Of a stretch of 64,000 nucleotides of DNA, positions 17,095 to 30,443 are shown in pieces (the first letter of the stretch is position 1; each line of letters begins with the position of its first letter). This DNA is from Deltaproteobacteria bacterium. GTDB taxonomy: Bacteria > Myxococcota_A > Polyangia > DRWM01 > JAAZOP01. Where the stretch lies: positions 27,349 through 91,348 of the forward strand of contig JACRCX010000104.1 in NCBI GenBank assembly GCA_016218815.1. The letters are read 5' to 3'. A model generated the notes under the pieces. The model was given only the letters and a program-made list of their open reading frames with translations, was not told where the DNA came from and ran no database searches. The position numbers and the translations under genes were made by a program.

Positions 17095-18390
17095 TCACTG
17101 GCCCGACTTGCCGGAGGAGGAGAGGTGGCGCTCGACGCTGCGCCAGTGGCCCTCGAGGCCCTCGACGGAGGCGAAGGCGCGCATCGCGGGCGCGTCGCGG
17201 CGGAGGGCCTCGGCGTCGTAGCGGACGAGGGAGCTGCGGACGAGGAAGGTGTGGACGCCGAGCGGGGAGGCGAAGCGGGCGCCGCCGCCCGTCGGGAGGG
17301 TGTGGCTCGGCCCCGCGACGTAGTCGCCGACGACCTGGGGGGTGCCGTAGCCGACGAACACGGCGCCGGCGGCCCGGATGCGTCGCAGGAGCGGGTCGGG
17401 CTGGGCGACGGAGAGGACGAGGTGCTCGGGCGCGAGGTGATCGGCGATGGCGGCGGCCTCGTCGAGCGACCGGGCGACGAAGATGGCGCCGCGGGATTCG
17501 AGCGCCTTGCGGGCGATCGTGGCGCGCGGCAGCGTCTCGACCTGCTCGTCGATCGCCGCGGCGGTGCGACGGGCGAGCGCGCCGTTGTCGGTGACGAGGA
17601 TCGCGGTCGACAGCTCGTCGTGCTCCGCCTGCGCGATCATGTCCGCGGCGAGGACCTCGGGCGACGACCCGGCGTCGGCCACGATGAGGATCTCGCTCGG
17701 CCCCGCCAGCATGTCGATGCCGACCTCGCCGTAGACCGCGCGCTTGGCGGCGGTGACCCAGCGGTTGCCGGGGCCGACGACGAGGTCCACCTGCGGGACG
17801 GTTTCGGTGCCGACGGCGAGAGCGGCGATGGCCTGGGCGCCGCCGAGGTCGAAGACGCGGTCGACGCCGGAGGCGCGGGCGGCGTGCAGGACTTCCGGTC
17901 CGGGCGACGGCGTGGCCAGCAGCACCTCCTCCACCCCGGCGACGCGTGCCGGGACGACGTTCATGATCACGCTGGAGGGGTAGCGCGCGGTGCCGCCGGG
18001 AGCGTAGACGCCGACCCGGCGCACCGGTCGCACGAGCTGGCCCAGCAGCATGCCCTCCTCGCGATAGGTCCAGGAGGGTTCGAGCTGCCGGCGATGGTAC
18101 GACCGCACGCGCTCGACGGTGCGATGGATCGCCTGGCGGACGTCCGGGGCGACGCGTTCGACGGCGCGGTCGAGCGCCGGGCGGGCGACCTCGATCGTGG
18201 TGAGGACGCGTCCCTCGAACTTCCCGGTCAGCTCGCGGAGCGCCTCGTCGCCGCGGGCGCGCACCGCCTCGATGATCCCCCGCACCTCGACCTCGCAGGC
18301 GGCGAGGTCGCGCCAGCCGCGCTCCGCGATGCGCGCCAGCAGCTCGTTGGCCTGCGGGGAAGGTATTTCCAGGATGGGTACCGTCGTCAT
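17095..18390 (-). CDS. hisD: Histidinol dehydrogenase
   Basis: Zn- and NAD-dependent enzyme for the last two steps of histidine synthesis (L-histidinol to L-histidine). 431 aa, the usual length; ATG at 18390 has GGGAGGG upstream, the longer frame is rejected. Family motifs present: VGVYAPGGTARYPSSVIMNVVPA, GGAQAIAALAVGTETV, VGPGNRWVTAAKR, the IDMLAGPSEILIVAD signature, MIAQAEHDE (Gln and His zinc-site region), EHLVL and YVAGPSHTLPTGG with the second histidine. (Long motifs are given by key residues: the strongest is AGPSEILIVAD near residue 230.) No other his genes are in the window; it diverges from cysS with 110 bp between the starts. Confidence 0.96.
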   Translation of the reverse strand: MTTVPILEIPSPQANELLARIAERGWRDLAACEVEVRGIIEAVRARGDEALRELTGKFEGRVLTTIEVARPALDRAVERVAPDVRQAIHRTVERVRSYHRRQLEPSWTYREEGMLLGQLVRPVRRVGVYAPGGTARYPSSVIMNVVPARVAGVEEVLLATPSPGPEVLHAARASGVDRVFDLGGAQAIAALAVGTETVPQVDLVVGPGNRWVTAAKRAVYGEVGIDMLAGPSEILIVADAGSSPEVLAADMIAQAEHDELSTAILVTDNGALARRTAAAIDEQVETLPRATIARKALESRGAIFVARSLDEAAAIADHLAPEHLVLSVAQPDPLLRRIRAAGAVFVGYGTPQVVGDYVAGPSHTLPTGGGARFASPLGVHTFLVRSSLVRYDAEALRRDAPAMRAFASVEGLEGHWRSVERHLSSSGKSGQ

Positions 18391-18439
18391 CGCCACCCTC
18401 CCGTCGTGCGCCCGCCGGCGGGCCGGCTGCCGCCCGCCC

Positions 18440-18469
18440 TTGGCAACCACCGCCGCGATGGACTAGGTT
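18440..18469 (+). promoter_or_regulatory. Possible promoter for cysS
   Basis: TTGGCA (18440-18445, 5/6), 18-bp spacer, TAGGTT (18464-18469, poor -10), 31 nt before the cysS ATG in the hisD/cysS divergent region. Confidence 0.3.
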
Positions 18470-18500
18470 TCCGGCGTGCCGCAGGAGGGCGCTCGGCCCG

Positions 18501-20009
<1,509 letters not shown>

Positions 20010-20057
20010 CGAGGGGCGGGCGCGCTTGCGCGGGCGAATCGATTCGGAGCGGCGGTG

Positions 20058-21686
20058 ATGGCGGAAGAAGCGACCGGGACGGCGACCGACGGCAGTCTTG
20101 CCGAGAAGCCGCTGCCCGAGCTGCTCGCGCGGCTCGACGGCGAGCGCTTCACGGGCGGCCTCGAGCTCTCGGTGAACAACCGGACGCACCGCGTGGTGCT
20201 GGCCGAAGGCCGCGTCCTCCGGGTGCAGCTCGCGGTGCCGGTCGAGCCGCTGGGACGGCTCCTGATCGATCGCGGTTTGATCGATGGGGAGGGGCTGGAT
20301 CGCGTGCTCAAGCGGCAGCCCGCGACGGGCCGCATGCTCGGCGAGCTGCTGGTCGAGGAGGGCCGGATCACGGCAGAGGCTTTGGAGGAGGCGCTCGGCC
20401 AGCAGGTGCGACGACGGCTGCTGCGCCTGTTCCTGGCCGGGGACGGCTCCTACCGTCTGCTGGGCGGCGCCGACGTGCAGGGCGGCCGCGGCGGTCCGGC
20501 GCACCCGGTGGACGCGCTGACGGTGCTGCCCGAGGGCGTGCGGAATTCGGTGAGCGCCGACGAGTTGGAGGTGCGGCTGCAGAAGCGGATGGGGGGCCGG
20601 GCGGCGAACGTCCGGCGCGGGGCCGACTGGTCGCGGCTGGGATTCTCGCCGGCCGAGCAGAGCGCGTGCCGCTTCCTGGCGCGGGGTTCCTGGGACGCGA
20701 CCGTGGTCCGCTCGGTGCCGCCCGAGCACCGGCCCACGCTGCTGGTGGCCGCAACCTGCCTGTTCGCGGCGGGGTTCATCACGATGGAGGCGCCGTCCAT
20801 CGTTCCGCCGCTTGACGCCCCGACGCAAGGCGGCACGGCCGAGTCGCTGCGGCGGGAGATCGTCGAGCTGCACGCGAACCTGAAGGATCGCACGTTCTTC
20901 GAGCGGCTCGGCGTGTCCGAGACCGTCTCGCCGCAGGAGCTGAACGACCGCTATCTCGAGCTGGTCAAGCGGTACCACCCGGACCGGGCCGTGCGCCACG
21001 GGTTGACGGACATCACGGATCAACTCGAGGAGATCCTGATGTCGATTCGCGAGGCGTTCGAGACGTTGAACGACCCCGCGCTGCGGGAGGCCTACGCGGC
21101 GAAGCTGGGGGGGGGCGGGAGGTCGGTGCCGAGCGACGTGCGGGAGCTGGTCGACCGCGCGGTCTCGGCCGAGCACTCGTACCAGCTCGCGGTGGTGCTC
21201 GAGCGCCAGCACAAGCTGGAGGAGGCGCAGAAGGCGGCGGACGAGGCGTTGCGGGTCGCGCCCGGGCAGGGCGAGTACGACTGCATGGCGTTGTGGCTGA
21301 AGGCCGCCCGGCGGCCGCCGAAGGCATCCGTGGAGGACCTCGTCCAACCGATGATGGCGGCGGCGGCGGCGGCGACGAAGCACGAGCGGGCGCAGATGCA
21401 GGCGGGGCGGCTGCTGCAGCGGGCGGGCCGCCCGAACGAGGCGATCGAGTTCTTCCGGCGGGTGCTGGTGCTGAACCCGCAGAACGTCGACGCGGCCCGC
21501 GAGATCCGGCTCGCGGAGATGCGAACGAGCCGTGCGCCGCCGCCGTCCCACGGCGGCGGCCTCCTGGATCGGCTGCTGCGGCGCAAGGCGGGACCGAAGG
21601 GCGAGCGTCGACGGGCCGCGGGGAAGCGGAGCGGGGTCGGGACCCGGCGATCGGTCCGCACGACCGGGGCGCGAAATCGTCCTTGA
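20058..21686 (+). CDS. DUF4388-J-domain-TPR protein
   Basis: 542-aa cytoplasmic protein of a type common in myxobacteria. Residues 10-230 are a DUF4388/PATAN-like region (PLPELLARLDGERFTGGLEL; GRLLIDRGLI and LGELLVEEGRIT repeats that resemble type II/IV pilus GspE-N elements). A J-domain follows (about 285-355): FFERLGVSETVSPQELNDRY ... KRYHPDR contains the HPD that stimulates DnaK ATPase. The C-terminal third holds TPR-like helices (YQLAVVLERQHKLEEAQKAA, GRLLQRAGRPNEAIEFFRR) and a basic tail. ATG at 20058 overlaps a GTG at 20055; GGAGCGG lies upstream. Probably a co-chaperone or scaffold in polarity/motility or pilus regulation (inference). Confidence 0.85.
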   Translation: MAEEATGTATDGSLAEKPLPELLARLDGERFTGGLELSVNNRTHRVVLAEGRVLRVQLAVPVEPLGRLLIDRGLIDGEGLDRVLKRQPATGRMLGELLVEEGRITAEALEEALGQQVRRRLLRLFLAGDGSYRLLGGADVQGGRGGPAHPVDALTVLPEGVRNSVSADELEVRLQKRMGGRAANVRRGADWSRLGFSPAEQSACRFLARGSWDATVVRSVPPEHRPTLLVAATCLFAAGFITMEAPSIVPPLDAPTQGGTAESLRREIVELHANLKDRTFFERLGVSETVSPQELNDRYLELVKRYHPDRAVRHGLTDITDQLEEILMSIREAFETLNDPALREAYAAKLGGGGRSVPSDVRELVDRAVSAEHSYQLAVVLERQHKLEEAQKAADEALRVAPGQGEYDCMALWLKAARRPPKASVEDLVQPMMAAAAAATKHERAQMQAGRLLQRAGRPNEAIEFFRRVLVLNPQNVDAAREIRLAEMRTSRAPPPSHGGGLLDRLLRRKAGPKGERRRAAGKRSGVGTRRSVRTTGARNRP

Positions 21687-21688
21687 CC

Positions 21689-21716
21689 CTGACGCTCCGT
21701 AAACTCAAACTATAGT
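21689..21716 (+). promoter_or_regulatory. Promoter upstream of tmk
   Basis: CTGACG (21689-21694, 4/6), 16-bp spacer, TATAGT (21711-21716, 5/6) in an AT-rich patch between the J-domain gene and tmk; a TTGACC just upstream is spaced too far (22 bp). About 65 nt leader to the ATG at 21789. Confidence 0.5.
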
Positions 21717-21788
21717 GTCCGGGTCGTGTGCGCCGCGGGGTGTTCTCGCGCGGCACCCGCCGGGACCGGGGATGGGCAAGCGGGACGG

Positions 21789-22433
21789 ATGAAGGGGTAT
21801 TTCGTCGTCATCGAGGGGATCGACGGTGCGGGCACGACGACCCAGTCTCGGCTCCTGCACGAGGCGCTGGTGCGCGAGGACGTGCCGGTGCACCTGACGG
21901 CGGAACCGAGCGACGGGCCGGTGGGGGTGGTGATCCGGCAGGCGCTGTCGGGACGGCTGGTGGTCAAGGGCATGTCGGGACTGCGGGCGCCCGGGTGGAC
22001 GACGATGGCGCTGCTGTTCGCGGCGGACCGGATGGACCACCTCGATTCGGAGATTTTTCCCAATCTGGCGGACGGGATCACGGTGCTCTCCGACCGCTAC
22101 GTCTATTCCAGCCTGATCTACCAGACGGAGACCTCCGGGGATTTCGGCAACCTGCCCTGGGTGGAGAACATCAACCGGCTGGCGCCGCGTCCGGATTTGA
22201 CGATCGTGCTCGACGTGACCTCGGCGGAGGCGACGCGCCGCCGCCGGCATCGGCGTGAGGTCGAGCAGATCTACGACGACCGGGAGCTGCAGGAGCGCCT
22301 GGGGCTGAGGTACCGCGAGCTGCCGGCGCGGTATCCGGGGGACCGGATCGAGTTGATCGACGGGAACGGCGAGACGCAGGAGGTGCACCGGGCCTGTCTG
22401 GCGCTGGTGCGGGGCCTGCGCGGTTCGCGGTAG
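21789..22433 (+). CDS. tmk: Thymidylate kinase with Lys-less P-loop
   Basis: dTMP kinase (dTMP + ATP to dTDP), 214 aa. ATG at 21789 is chosen because the family starts at YFVVIEG; the upstream 21 residues are low complexity. Motifs: FVVIEGIDGAGTTTQSRLL (P-loop), AEPSDGPVG (family ExP/DR-loop position as PSDGP), LFAADRMDHL, and LSDRYVYSSLIYQ (the DRY/H motif). The P-loop reads GIDGAG-T-TT: the normally invariant Lys of GK(S/T) is Thr. All other motifs are intact and the fold is full length, so the gene is likely functional in a lineage where another residue (for example the Arg/Lys in the lid) supports the phosphate, but this needs checking. Lid region TRRRRHRREVEQ is strongly basic. Confidence 0.88.
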   Translation: MKGYFVVIEGIDGAGTTTQSRLLHEALVREDVPVHLTAEPSDGPVGVVIRQALSGRLVVKGMSGLRAPGWTTMALLFAADRMDHLDSEIFPNLADGITVLSDRYVYSSLIYQTETSGDFGNLPWVENINRLAPRPDLTIVLDVTSAEATRRRRHRREVEQIYDDRELQERLGLRYRELPARYPGDRIELIDGNGETQEVHRACLALVRGLRGSR

Positions 22434-22481
22434 GGTCGGGTGACCGTTGGGACAGCGGCCGGGCGGCCGCGGGAGGGTACG

Positions 22482-25400
22482 ATGAGGAAGCATCACGGGT
22501 GGACGGTCCGCTTCGCGGCGCTCGGGGGGGCGTTGGCGATCCTGGCAAGCGCGCCGCCCGCGGCGGCGCAGACCCAGATCAAGCCCTACATGCTCCTCAT
22601 CTTCGACAACTCGGGCAGCATGGACGGCGCGCCGCTGACCCAGGCCAAGACCGCCGTGAGAAACATGGTCAGCTCGGCCGGCGACGTCATCTTCGGGCTC
22701 GAACGCTTCCAGTGCACGTGCACGACCTGCACCGCGGGCGCCTGCACATGGCGTGGCTGTTCCTCCGGGCTGTCCTGCCCGACGCCGAACGGCGTGTACC
22801 GCGCGAACGAGGGCCAGATCCTGGCCGGCTTCGCGGAGGACAACCAGACGCAGGTCCTGCGCTGGGTCGACGGGACGTGCACCGGCGGGGACGCCGGCGC
22901 GGATCCCGAGCTGTGGGCGGTGACCTGGACGCCGCTGCACGGGTCGTTGGACACGGCCCTCATGTACTACCGCGACGGGGGAACGTGGGTATCCACCGCC
23001 TACACCAGCGCCATCTCGACGGACCCCTACCGCGGCTGCCGGCCGTACTACGTGATCATGCTGACCGACGGCGACGAGACCTGCGGCGGCTGCCCGCAGA
23101 ACGGCGCGACGGCGCTGCGCTCGACGCGGATGACCACCCTGCCCTGCGTCACGGTGGCGGACTGTTGCCCGGCCGGGACCTGCCGCACGAGCGGCGCGGG
23201 GACGCCTTCCTGCACGGGCAGCCCGGGGCGCTGCCAGTACGACGTCATGACCTGGGACATCGGCTTTCGCACGGCCGTCCCGTACGCGACGATGGAGAAC
23301 ATCGCGATCGCGGGCGGCACCGATTGTCCCGGCACGAACCGGGCGTGCTACGCCAGCGACGCCACCAGCCTCTCCGCGGCCCTTTCCGACATCGTCGCCA
23401 GCAGCGTCCTGGTCGAGATCTGCGACGGCGCCGACAACGACTGCGACGGGCTGATCGACGAGGGTTTCGTCAAGTACTGCAACCGGCCGAGCCATCCGGC
23501 GCAGGACCTCTGCGCGGATCCCGGCGAGACGCTGTGCGACGGCATCGACAACAACTGCGACGGGCGCACCGACGAGGGCCTGCTCAACGCCTGCGGCACG
23601 TGCGGCGCGACCCCCACGGAGATCTGCAACCTGCTCGACGACGATTGCGACGGCTCGGTCGACGAAGGCGGCGTGTGCGGCACCTGCATCCCGGCCGCGG
23701 AGGTCTGCGACAACGCGGACAACGACTGCGACGGGCTGACGGACGAGGGAATCACGCGGCCGTGCGGGACCTCGATCGGGCAGTGCACGCCCGGCACGCA
23801 GACCTGCTCCGCGGGAACCTGGGGCACCTGCGCGGGCTCGACGCCGCCCACCGCCGAGCTGTGCAACAACCTGGACGACGACTGCGACGGACGGACGGAC
23901 GGCTTCTCGCGGACCTGCGGGACGGACGTGGGGGTGTGCGAGTTCGGCGCCGAGGTGTGCACGGCGGGCGCGTGGTCGGGAACGTGCGTCGGCGCGTACA
24001 ACGGCAGCACGGAAGTCTGCAACTTGCTGGACGACGACTGCGACGGCTCGACGGACGAGGGCGATCCGGGCGGCGGGGGCGAGTGCGGCGGATCCGTGGG
24101 CGAGTGCCTGCCCGGCATCCGCCACTGCATCGGCGGGACGCTGGTGTGCGGCGGCGGCTCGGAGCCGACGCCGGAGCTGTGCGACAACCGCGACAACGAC
24201 TGCGACGGGTTCACGGACGAGGGCAACCCGGGCGGCGGCGGGGCGTGCTACTCCGGGCCGGTGGGGACCGAGGGCGTCGGCGTGTGCGAGGGCGGCGTCG
24301 AGCGCTGCCTGGGCGGCGCGCTCGCCTGCGACGGCGAGGTGCTGCCGCGACCGGAGGACTGCAACAACCTGGACGACGACTGCGACGGCTCGACGGACGA
24401 AGGGCTGACGACGGGCGGTACCTGCGGCACGGACGCCGGCGAGTGCACGGCGGGGGTGCAGGACTGCGTGGGTGGGGCGTGGGTCTGCCGCGGCGAGGTC
24501 GGGCCGGGGACGGAGATCTGCGACCTCCTGGACAACGACTGCGACGGGAACACGGACGAGGGCAACCCTGGCGGCGGCGAGGCGTGCGGCTGGAGCGCGG
24601 ATCCCGCCACGTGGGATCTGGGCATCTGCGAGCCGGGGCTCACCGACTGCGTCGCCGGGTCGCTCGACTGCATCGGCGTGATCGGGCCGGACACCGAAGA
24701 GTGCAACGGCCTGGACGACGACTGCAACGGCCTGACCGACGACGGGCTCGGGCTGGGCGACCCCTGCGGGACCGAGGAGGGCGAGTGCGAGCCCGGCACG
24801 ATGGCGTGCGTGGACGGCAGGACGGAGTGCGTCGGAGGCCGCGGCCCGGCGACCGAGATTTGCGACTGCAACGACAACGACTGTGACGCGGAGACGGACG
24901 AGGACGATCCGTGCGGCGGCGGAGGCGCGGCGTGCATCGAGAGCAGCCCCGACGCTTGCACTTGCGTGGAGCTGTGCGACCCGGACATCGAGTTCCCCTG
25001 CCCGGTCGGCTACACCTGCGAGGACGCTCTGAATCCCGAGGACCCGACAGCGTACTACTGCGTGCCGGTAAGCACCACATGCGGAACGGTGACCTGCAAC
25101 TCCTGCCAGCGCTGCGACCCGGCGACGACGACGTGCGTTCCGAACGTCGAGTGCGCGGACTGCCAGGAGTGCAACCCCGTCACCGGGCGGTGCGACCTGA
25201 TCTGCGCCGGCTTGTCGTGCACCGCGCCGCTAGTATGCGTCTGCGACGAGTGCCTCCCGCCGGACTGCTACACGACGGGGTTCGAGTGCGAGCCGACCGA
25301 GGACTGCGAGCCCGACCCGACCACCGGGCGCGGCCACTGCGTACCGAACGACTGCTACGAGGTGTCCTGCGCGCCGCCGCAGTTCTGTCGCGACGACGCG

Positions 25401-25928
25401 GGATGCTCGCCCAGCACGCCGGAGGGCTGCTGCCACGACCCGTGCGAACTGATCGACACCTGCCCCACCGGAGAGATCTGCTACGACGGGGTGTGCGTGG
25501 ACGATCCGCATCTGTGCACGCCCGCCTGCCCGCTCGGCCAGGTCTGCGTCGACGGAGAGTGCGTGGACGACACCTGCGGCGCCGTCGAGTGCGCGTGGCC
25601 GCTCGAGTGCGATCCGGACACGGGCGACTGCGAGGAGCCGCCGTGCTGGGATCTCACCTGCCCGGAGGGCTACGAGTGCCGCGACGGGACGTGCTTCGAG
25701 AACTCCCACCCGGCCGACGACCAGGACGGCGGGGGCGACGGAACGACGGCCGATGCGACCGGCTCCCAGGTGATCGCCACGGGCGCCGGCGGCTGCGCGT
25801 GCCGGGCGTCCGGCGGCTCGTCGTCGGGCGGCGCGCTCGGCCTGCTCGGCCTCGTCGGACTGGGCCTCCTGCTCCGGGTGCGCCGGCGGAACTCCCGCGC
25901 GGCGCCCACCCCGGCGGGGCGCGGGTAG
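22482..25928 (+). CDS. Giant secreted VWA protein with Asp/Cys repeats and MYXO-CTERM tail
   Basis: 1148 aa; ATG preceded by GGGAGGG. Sec signal peptide (LALGGALAILAS-like core ending in AAA) then a VWA domain at once (YMLLIFDNSGSMDG with DxSxS MIDAS; IMLTDGDETCGGC; to about residue 315). Eleven CDxxDNDCDGxxDE-type motifs follow between about 320 and 830, each about 45 residues apart with Gly/Cys-rich spacers (GECxxGxxxCxxGxxxC). A Cys-rich EGF-like region (about 830-1080; CxPPQFC, CPxGxxCxDGxC) leads to a MYXO-CTERM-type end: a GGCAC motif, a hydrophobic helix LGLLGLVGLGLLL and RVRRR. Such tails are thought to anchor and then release proteins at the surface in myxobacteria. Gap of 11 nt to the next gene, so probably co-transcribed. 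Confidence 0.88.
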   Translation: MRKHHGWTVRFAALGGALAILASAPPAAAQTQIKPYMLLIFDNSGSMDGAPLTQAKTAVRNMVSSAGDVIFGLERFQCTCTTCTAGACTWRGCSSGLSCPTPNGVYRANEGQILAGFAEDNQTQVLRWVDGTCTGGDAGADPELWAVTWTPLHGSLDTALMYYRDGGTWVSTAYTSAISTDPYRGCRPYYVIMLTDGDETCGGCPQNGATALRSTRMTTLPCVTVADCCPAGTCRTSGAGTPSCTGSPGRCQYDVMTWDIGFRTAVPYATMENIAIAGGTDCPGTNRACYASDATSLSAALSDIVASSVLVEICDGADNDCDGLIDEGFVKYCNRPSHPAQDLCADPGETLCDGIDNNCDGRTDEGLLNACGTCGATPTEICNLLDDDCDGSVDEGGVCGTCIPAAEVCDNADNDCDGLTDEGITRPCGTSIGQCTPGTQTCSAGTWGTCAGSTPPTAELCNNLDDDCDGRTDGFSRTCGTDVGVCEFGAEVCTAGAWSGTCVGAYNGSTEVCNLLDDDCDGSTDEGDPGGGGECGGSVGECLPGIRHCIGGTLVCGGGSEPTPELCDNRDNDCDGFTDEGNPGGGGACYSGPVGTEGVGVCEGGVERCLGGALACDGEVLPRPEDCNNLDDDCDGSTDEGLTTGGTCGTDAGECTAGVQDCVGGAWVCRGEVGPGTEICDLLDNDCDGNTDEGNPGGGEACGWSADPATWDLGICEPGLTDCVAGSLDCIGVIGPDTEECNGLDDDCNGLTDDGLGLGDPCGTEEGECEPGTMACVDGRTECVGGRGPATEICDCNDNDCDAETDEDDPCGGGGAACIESSPDACTCVELCDPDIEFPCPVGYTCEDALNPEDPTAYYCVPVSTTCGTVTCNSCQRCDPATTTCVPNVECADCQECNPVTGRCDLICAGLSCTAPLVCVCDECLPPDCYTTGFECEPTEDCEPDPTTGRGHCVPNDCYEVSCAPPQFCRDDAGCSPSTPEGCCHDPCELIDTCPTGEICYDGVCVDDPHLCTPACPLGQVCVDGECVDDTCGAVECAWPLECDPDTGDCEEPPCWDLTCPEGYECRDGTCFENSHPADDQDGGGDGTTADATGSQVIATGAGGCACRASGGSSSGGALGLLGLVGLGLLLRVRRRNSRAAPTPAGRG

Positions 25929-25939
25929 GGAGGCGGGCC

Positions 25940-28666
<2,727 letters not shown>

Positions 28667-28686
28667 ACCGGGTGGAGCTCCAGGCC

Positions 28687-29289
28687 ATGAAGGACCCCGA
28701 CATCGATCCCCGCGATCGCGGCCCCCGTCCAGGCCCGGCGAGCCTCGCGCTCGCCGCGCTCGCGCTCGCGTTCTCCCTGGGCGCGCTCCTCCGCTGTTCG
28801 GGCGGCCCGCCGCCGGACGAGCCGCGACCCGTGCCCGAGGGCGACGCGGGCCCGATCATCCAGCCGCCGCCGGACGGGCCGGCGTTCTCCGCGTGTCCGG
28901 AGCCGGTGGCAGGCGCGACGATCACGCGGGCCGAGCTGACCGCGTTCCTGGACACGACCTTCGCCGCCTTCACCGGCCGCGTCCGCGTCTCCGCCGTGCT
29001 CGACCGCCAGGGCGCCGGCGCCCGGCTGCTCGGCTGGCGCATCGTCTCGATCGACCCCGAGCTGCGCTGCGGCCCCTTCGGCGTCCGCGAGGGCGACGTG
29101 GTCACCTCCGTCAACGGCCTGCCGATCGCGATGCCCGAGGAGGCCCAGGCGGCATGGGACTCCCTGTACGAGGCCACTTCCGTCACGCTGGACGTCATCC
29201 GCGGCAGCGTCGAGGAGCCGGTCACCGTGATCGTGATCGACGAGCCGGTCGCGATCACGAACGACGGCGTGACTCACCCGGGGCCCTGA
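28687..29289 (+). CDS. GspC-like inner-membrane PDZ protein
   Basis: 200 aa. A short basic N-terminus, one transmembrane helix (about 18-36; LALAALALAFSLGALL), a Pro/Asp-rich linker, and a C-terminal domain (about 75-190) with the type II secretion GspC pattern: ITRAELTAFLDTTF, GARLLGWRIVSIDPEL, FGVREGDVVTSVNGLPI (the PDZ carboxylate-loop/GDxxxxxNG core), LDVIRGS. GspC couples the inner-membrane platform to the GspD secretin. No HR domain is obvious and no other gsp gene is in the window, so this may be an orphan paralogue serving the two giant secreted proteins just upstream (20-nt gap; inference). Its last 16 nt overlap the convergent sctQ-like gene. Confidence 0.65.
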   Translation: MKDPDIDPRDRGPRPGPASLALAALALAFSLGALLRCSGGPPPDEPRPVPEGDAGPIIQPPPDGPAFSACPEPVAGATITRAELTAFLDTTFAAFTGRVRVSAVLDRQGAGARLLGWRIVSIDPELRCGPFGVREGDVVTSVNGLPIAMPEEAQAAWDSLYEATSVTLDVIRGSVEEPVTVIVIDEPVAITNDGVTHPGP

Positions 29290-30443
29290 GGCGCGCGCAG
29301 CTCGGTTACCTCCACGGCCAGCTCACCCTCGAGATCGATCAGCCGTCCCCGTGCGACGGGAACCCCGTTGGCCAGGAGCTCGACGGCCCCGGCCGGGCTG
29401 CGGCGCAGACCGACGACGGTCCCGACCTCGAGCGCGGCCAGCTCGCCGACGGTCATCGTCAGGCGACCGGCCACCGCCGCCACCTCGATCGGAACGTCAT
29501 CGATCGCGGCACCCGCTCCCGCCGCGGAAATCACCTCGGTGCGATCGCTCCCCTGGGTCGACATCGCGTCCCTCCCTTGTCCGGCCCGCGCCGGCGGCCC
29601 CTCGATCGTCCAGGTCTCCGCGGCGTTGGCGCGACATGGCCATCGCAGTCCCCCGACCGCGAGCCACCCGGTTCCCGTCCCGTCACCCGCCGGTCCCCCC
29701 TGCCCTTCCTGACCTTCCCCTTCTGCGCCTCTGCGTCTCTGCGCGAGAAGTGCCCCCGCCCCCTCCCGAGCCTCATCCAGCACGACCGCGTCGCCGGGAG
29801 CCAGCGCGCGCAGCTCGCGCCGTGCGACCCGGCCGCGGGCCACGACCACCGCGGCCTCGAGCGGCACCCCGGCCAGCCAGCCGGGAAGCCCTCCGGACCG
29901 CGGCCGCGTCCCGCCCGGCACGACGTGCACCGTCGCCCGGCCGACGGTGTCGCCGACCAGCAGGCGCAGCGAGAGGCCGACCGCCCCGCCGGACTCCGGA
30001 GGTCCGGCGCTCGCCCGGTGCAGGTCGACCAGCTCCACGGGTCGGCCCGTGGCGGCGAGCGCGGCCAGGCAGCGCAACGCCTGGAGGGTGAGTACCCCCG
30101 CCACCGCCTCCGCGCCGTCCTCTTCCGGCAGGGCCCAGGCATCGATCCCGAGGCCAGCGGCAGCGACGGCCGCCGCCACGCGACCCTCGACGCGCAACAC
30201 GAGCGCCGCGCCGTCCGCGTCGCGCAGGTGGACGCACCAGCCGCTCTCGACGTCCTTCGGACGCGGAGCGGGCGCGGGTTCGAGGCCCAGCAGCCGGATC
30301 GGAAGACCGAGCGGCCTGCCGATGGCGGCGAGGGCGCCGGGGCGATCCGGAGTCTCGCGCAAGGCGCCGAGCACGGTGTCGCGCGCGGCGACGAACGCCC
30401 GACCCGTGCTCGGCCAACGCACCGCTCGTCGTTCTCCGCTCAT
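29274..30443 (-). CDS. sctQ: SctQ/YscQ-like type III secretion C-ring protein with repeat-derived insertion
   Basis: 389-aa cytoplasmic sorting-platform/C-ring component (FliM/FliN-SctQ family). N-terminal region of about 190 residues, then a first SpoA domain (LAGVPLEAAVVVARGRVARR ... LRALAPGDAVVLDE) and a canonical C-terminal SpoA/FliN domain (DDVPIEVAAVAGRLTMTVGE, LLANGVPVARGRLIDLE, VEVTEL). Between strands of the first SpoA domain lies LLAQRRRGAEGEGQEGQG, which is the in-frame translation of the dispersed repeat at 29711-29750. The start overlaps the stop of the sctP-like gene by 4 nt. No other injectisome gene is nearby; either the system is encoded elsewhere or the pair is a relic. Confidence 0.75.
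   Translation of the reverse strand: MSGERRAVRWPSTGRAFVAARDTVLGALRETPDRPGALAAIGRPLGLPIRLLGLEPAPAPRPKDVESGWCVHLRDADGAALVLRVEGRVAAAVAAAGLGIDAWALPEEDGAEAVAGVLTLQALRCLAALAATGRPVELVDLHRASAGPPESGGAVGLSLRLLVGDTVGRATVHVVPGGTRPRSGGLPGWLAGVPLEAAVVVARGRVARRELRALAPGDAVVLDEAREGAGALLAQRRRGAEGEGQEGQGGPAGDGTGTGWLAVGGLRWPCRANAAETWTIEGPPARAGQGRDAMSTQGSDRTEVISAAGAGAAIDDVPIEVAAVAGRLTMTVGELAALEVGTVVGLRRSPAGAVELLANGVPVARGRLIDLEGELAVEVTELRAPQGPG
29711..29750 (-). repeat. Dispersed 8-bp-period repeat, copy 2, inside sctQ
   Basis: Reverse strand begins CTTCTCGCGCAGAGACGCAG and continues AGGCGCAGAAGGGGAAGG; its first 28 positions match the intergenic copy at 3912-3949 with one mismatch. It lies inside the sctQ reading frame and keeps it open. 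Confidence 0.85.

Noticed and set aside
28687..29289. GspC-like gene considered as an HtrA-type PDZ protease fragment
   Set aside because: Single N-terminal TM and GspC-like helix before the PDZ; no trypsin-like part or remnant.
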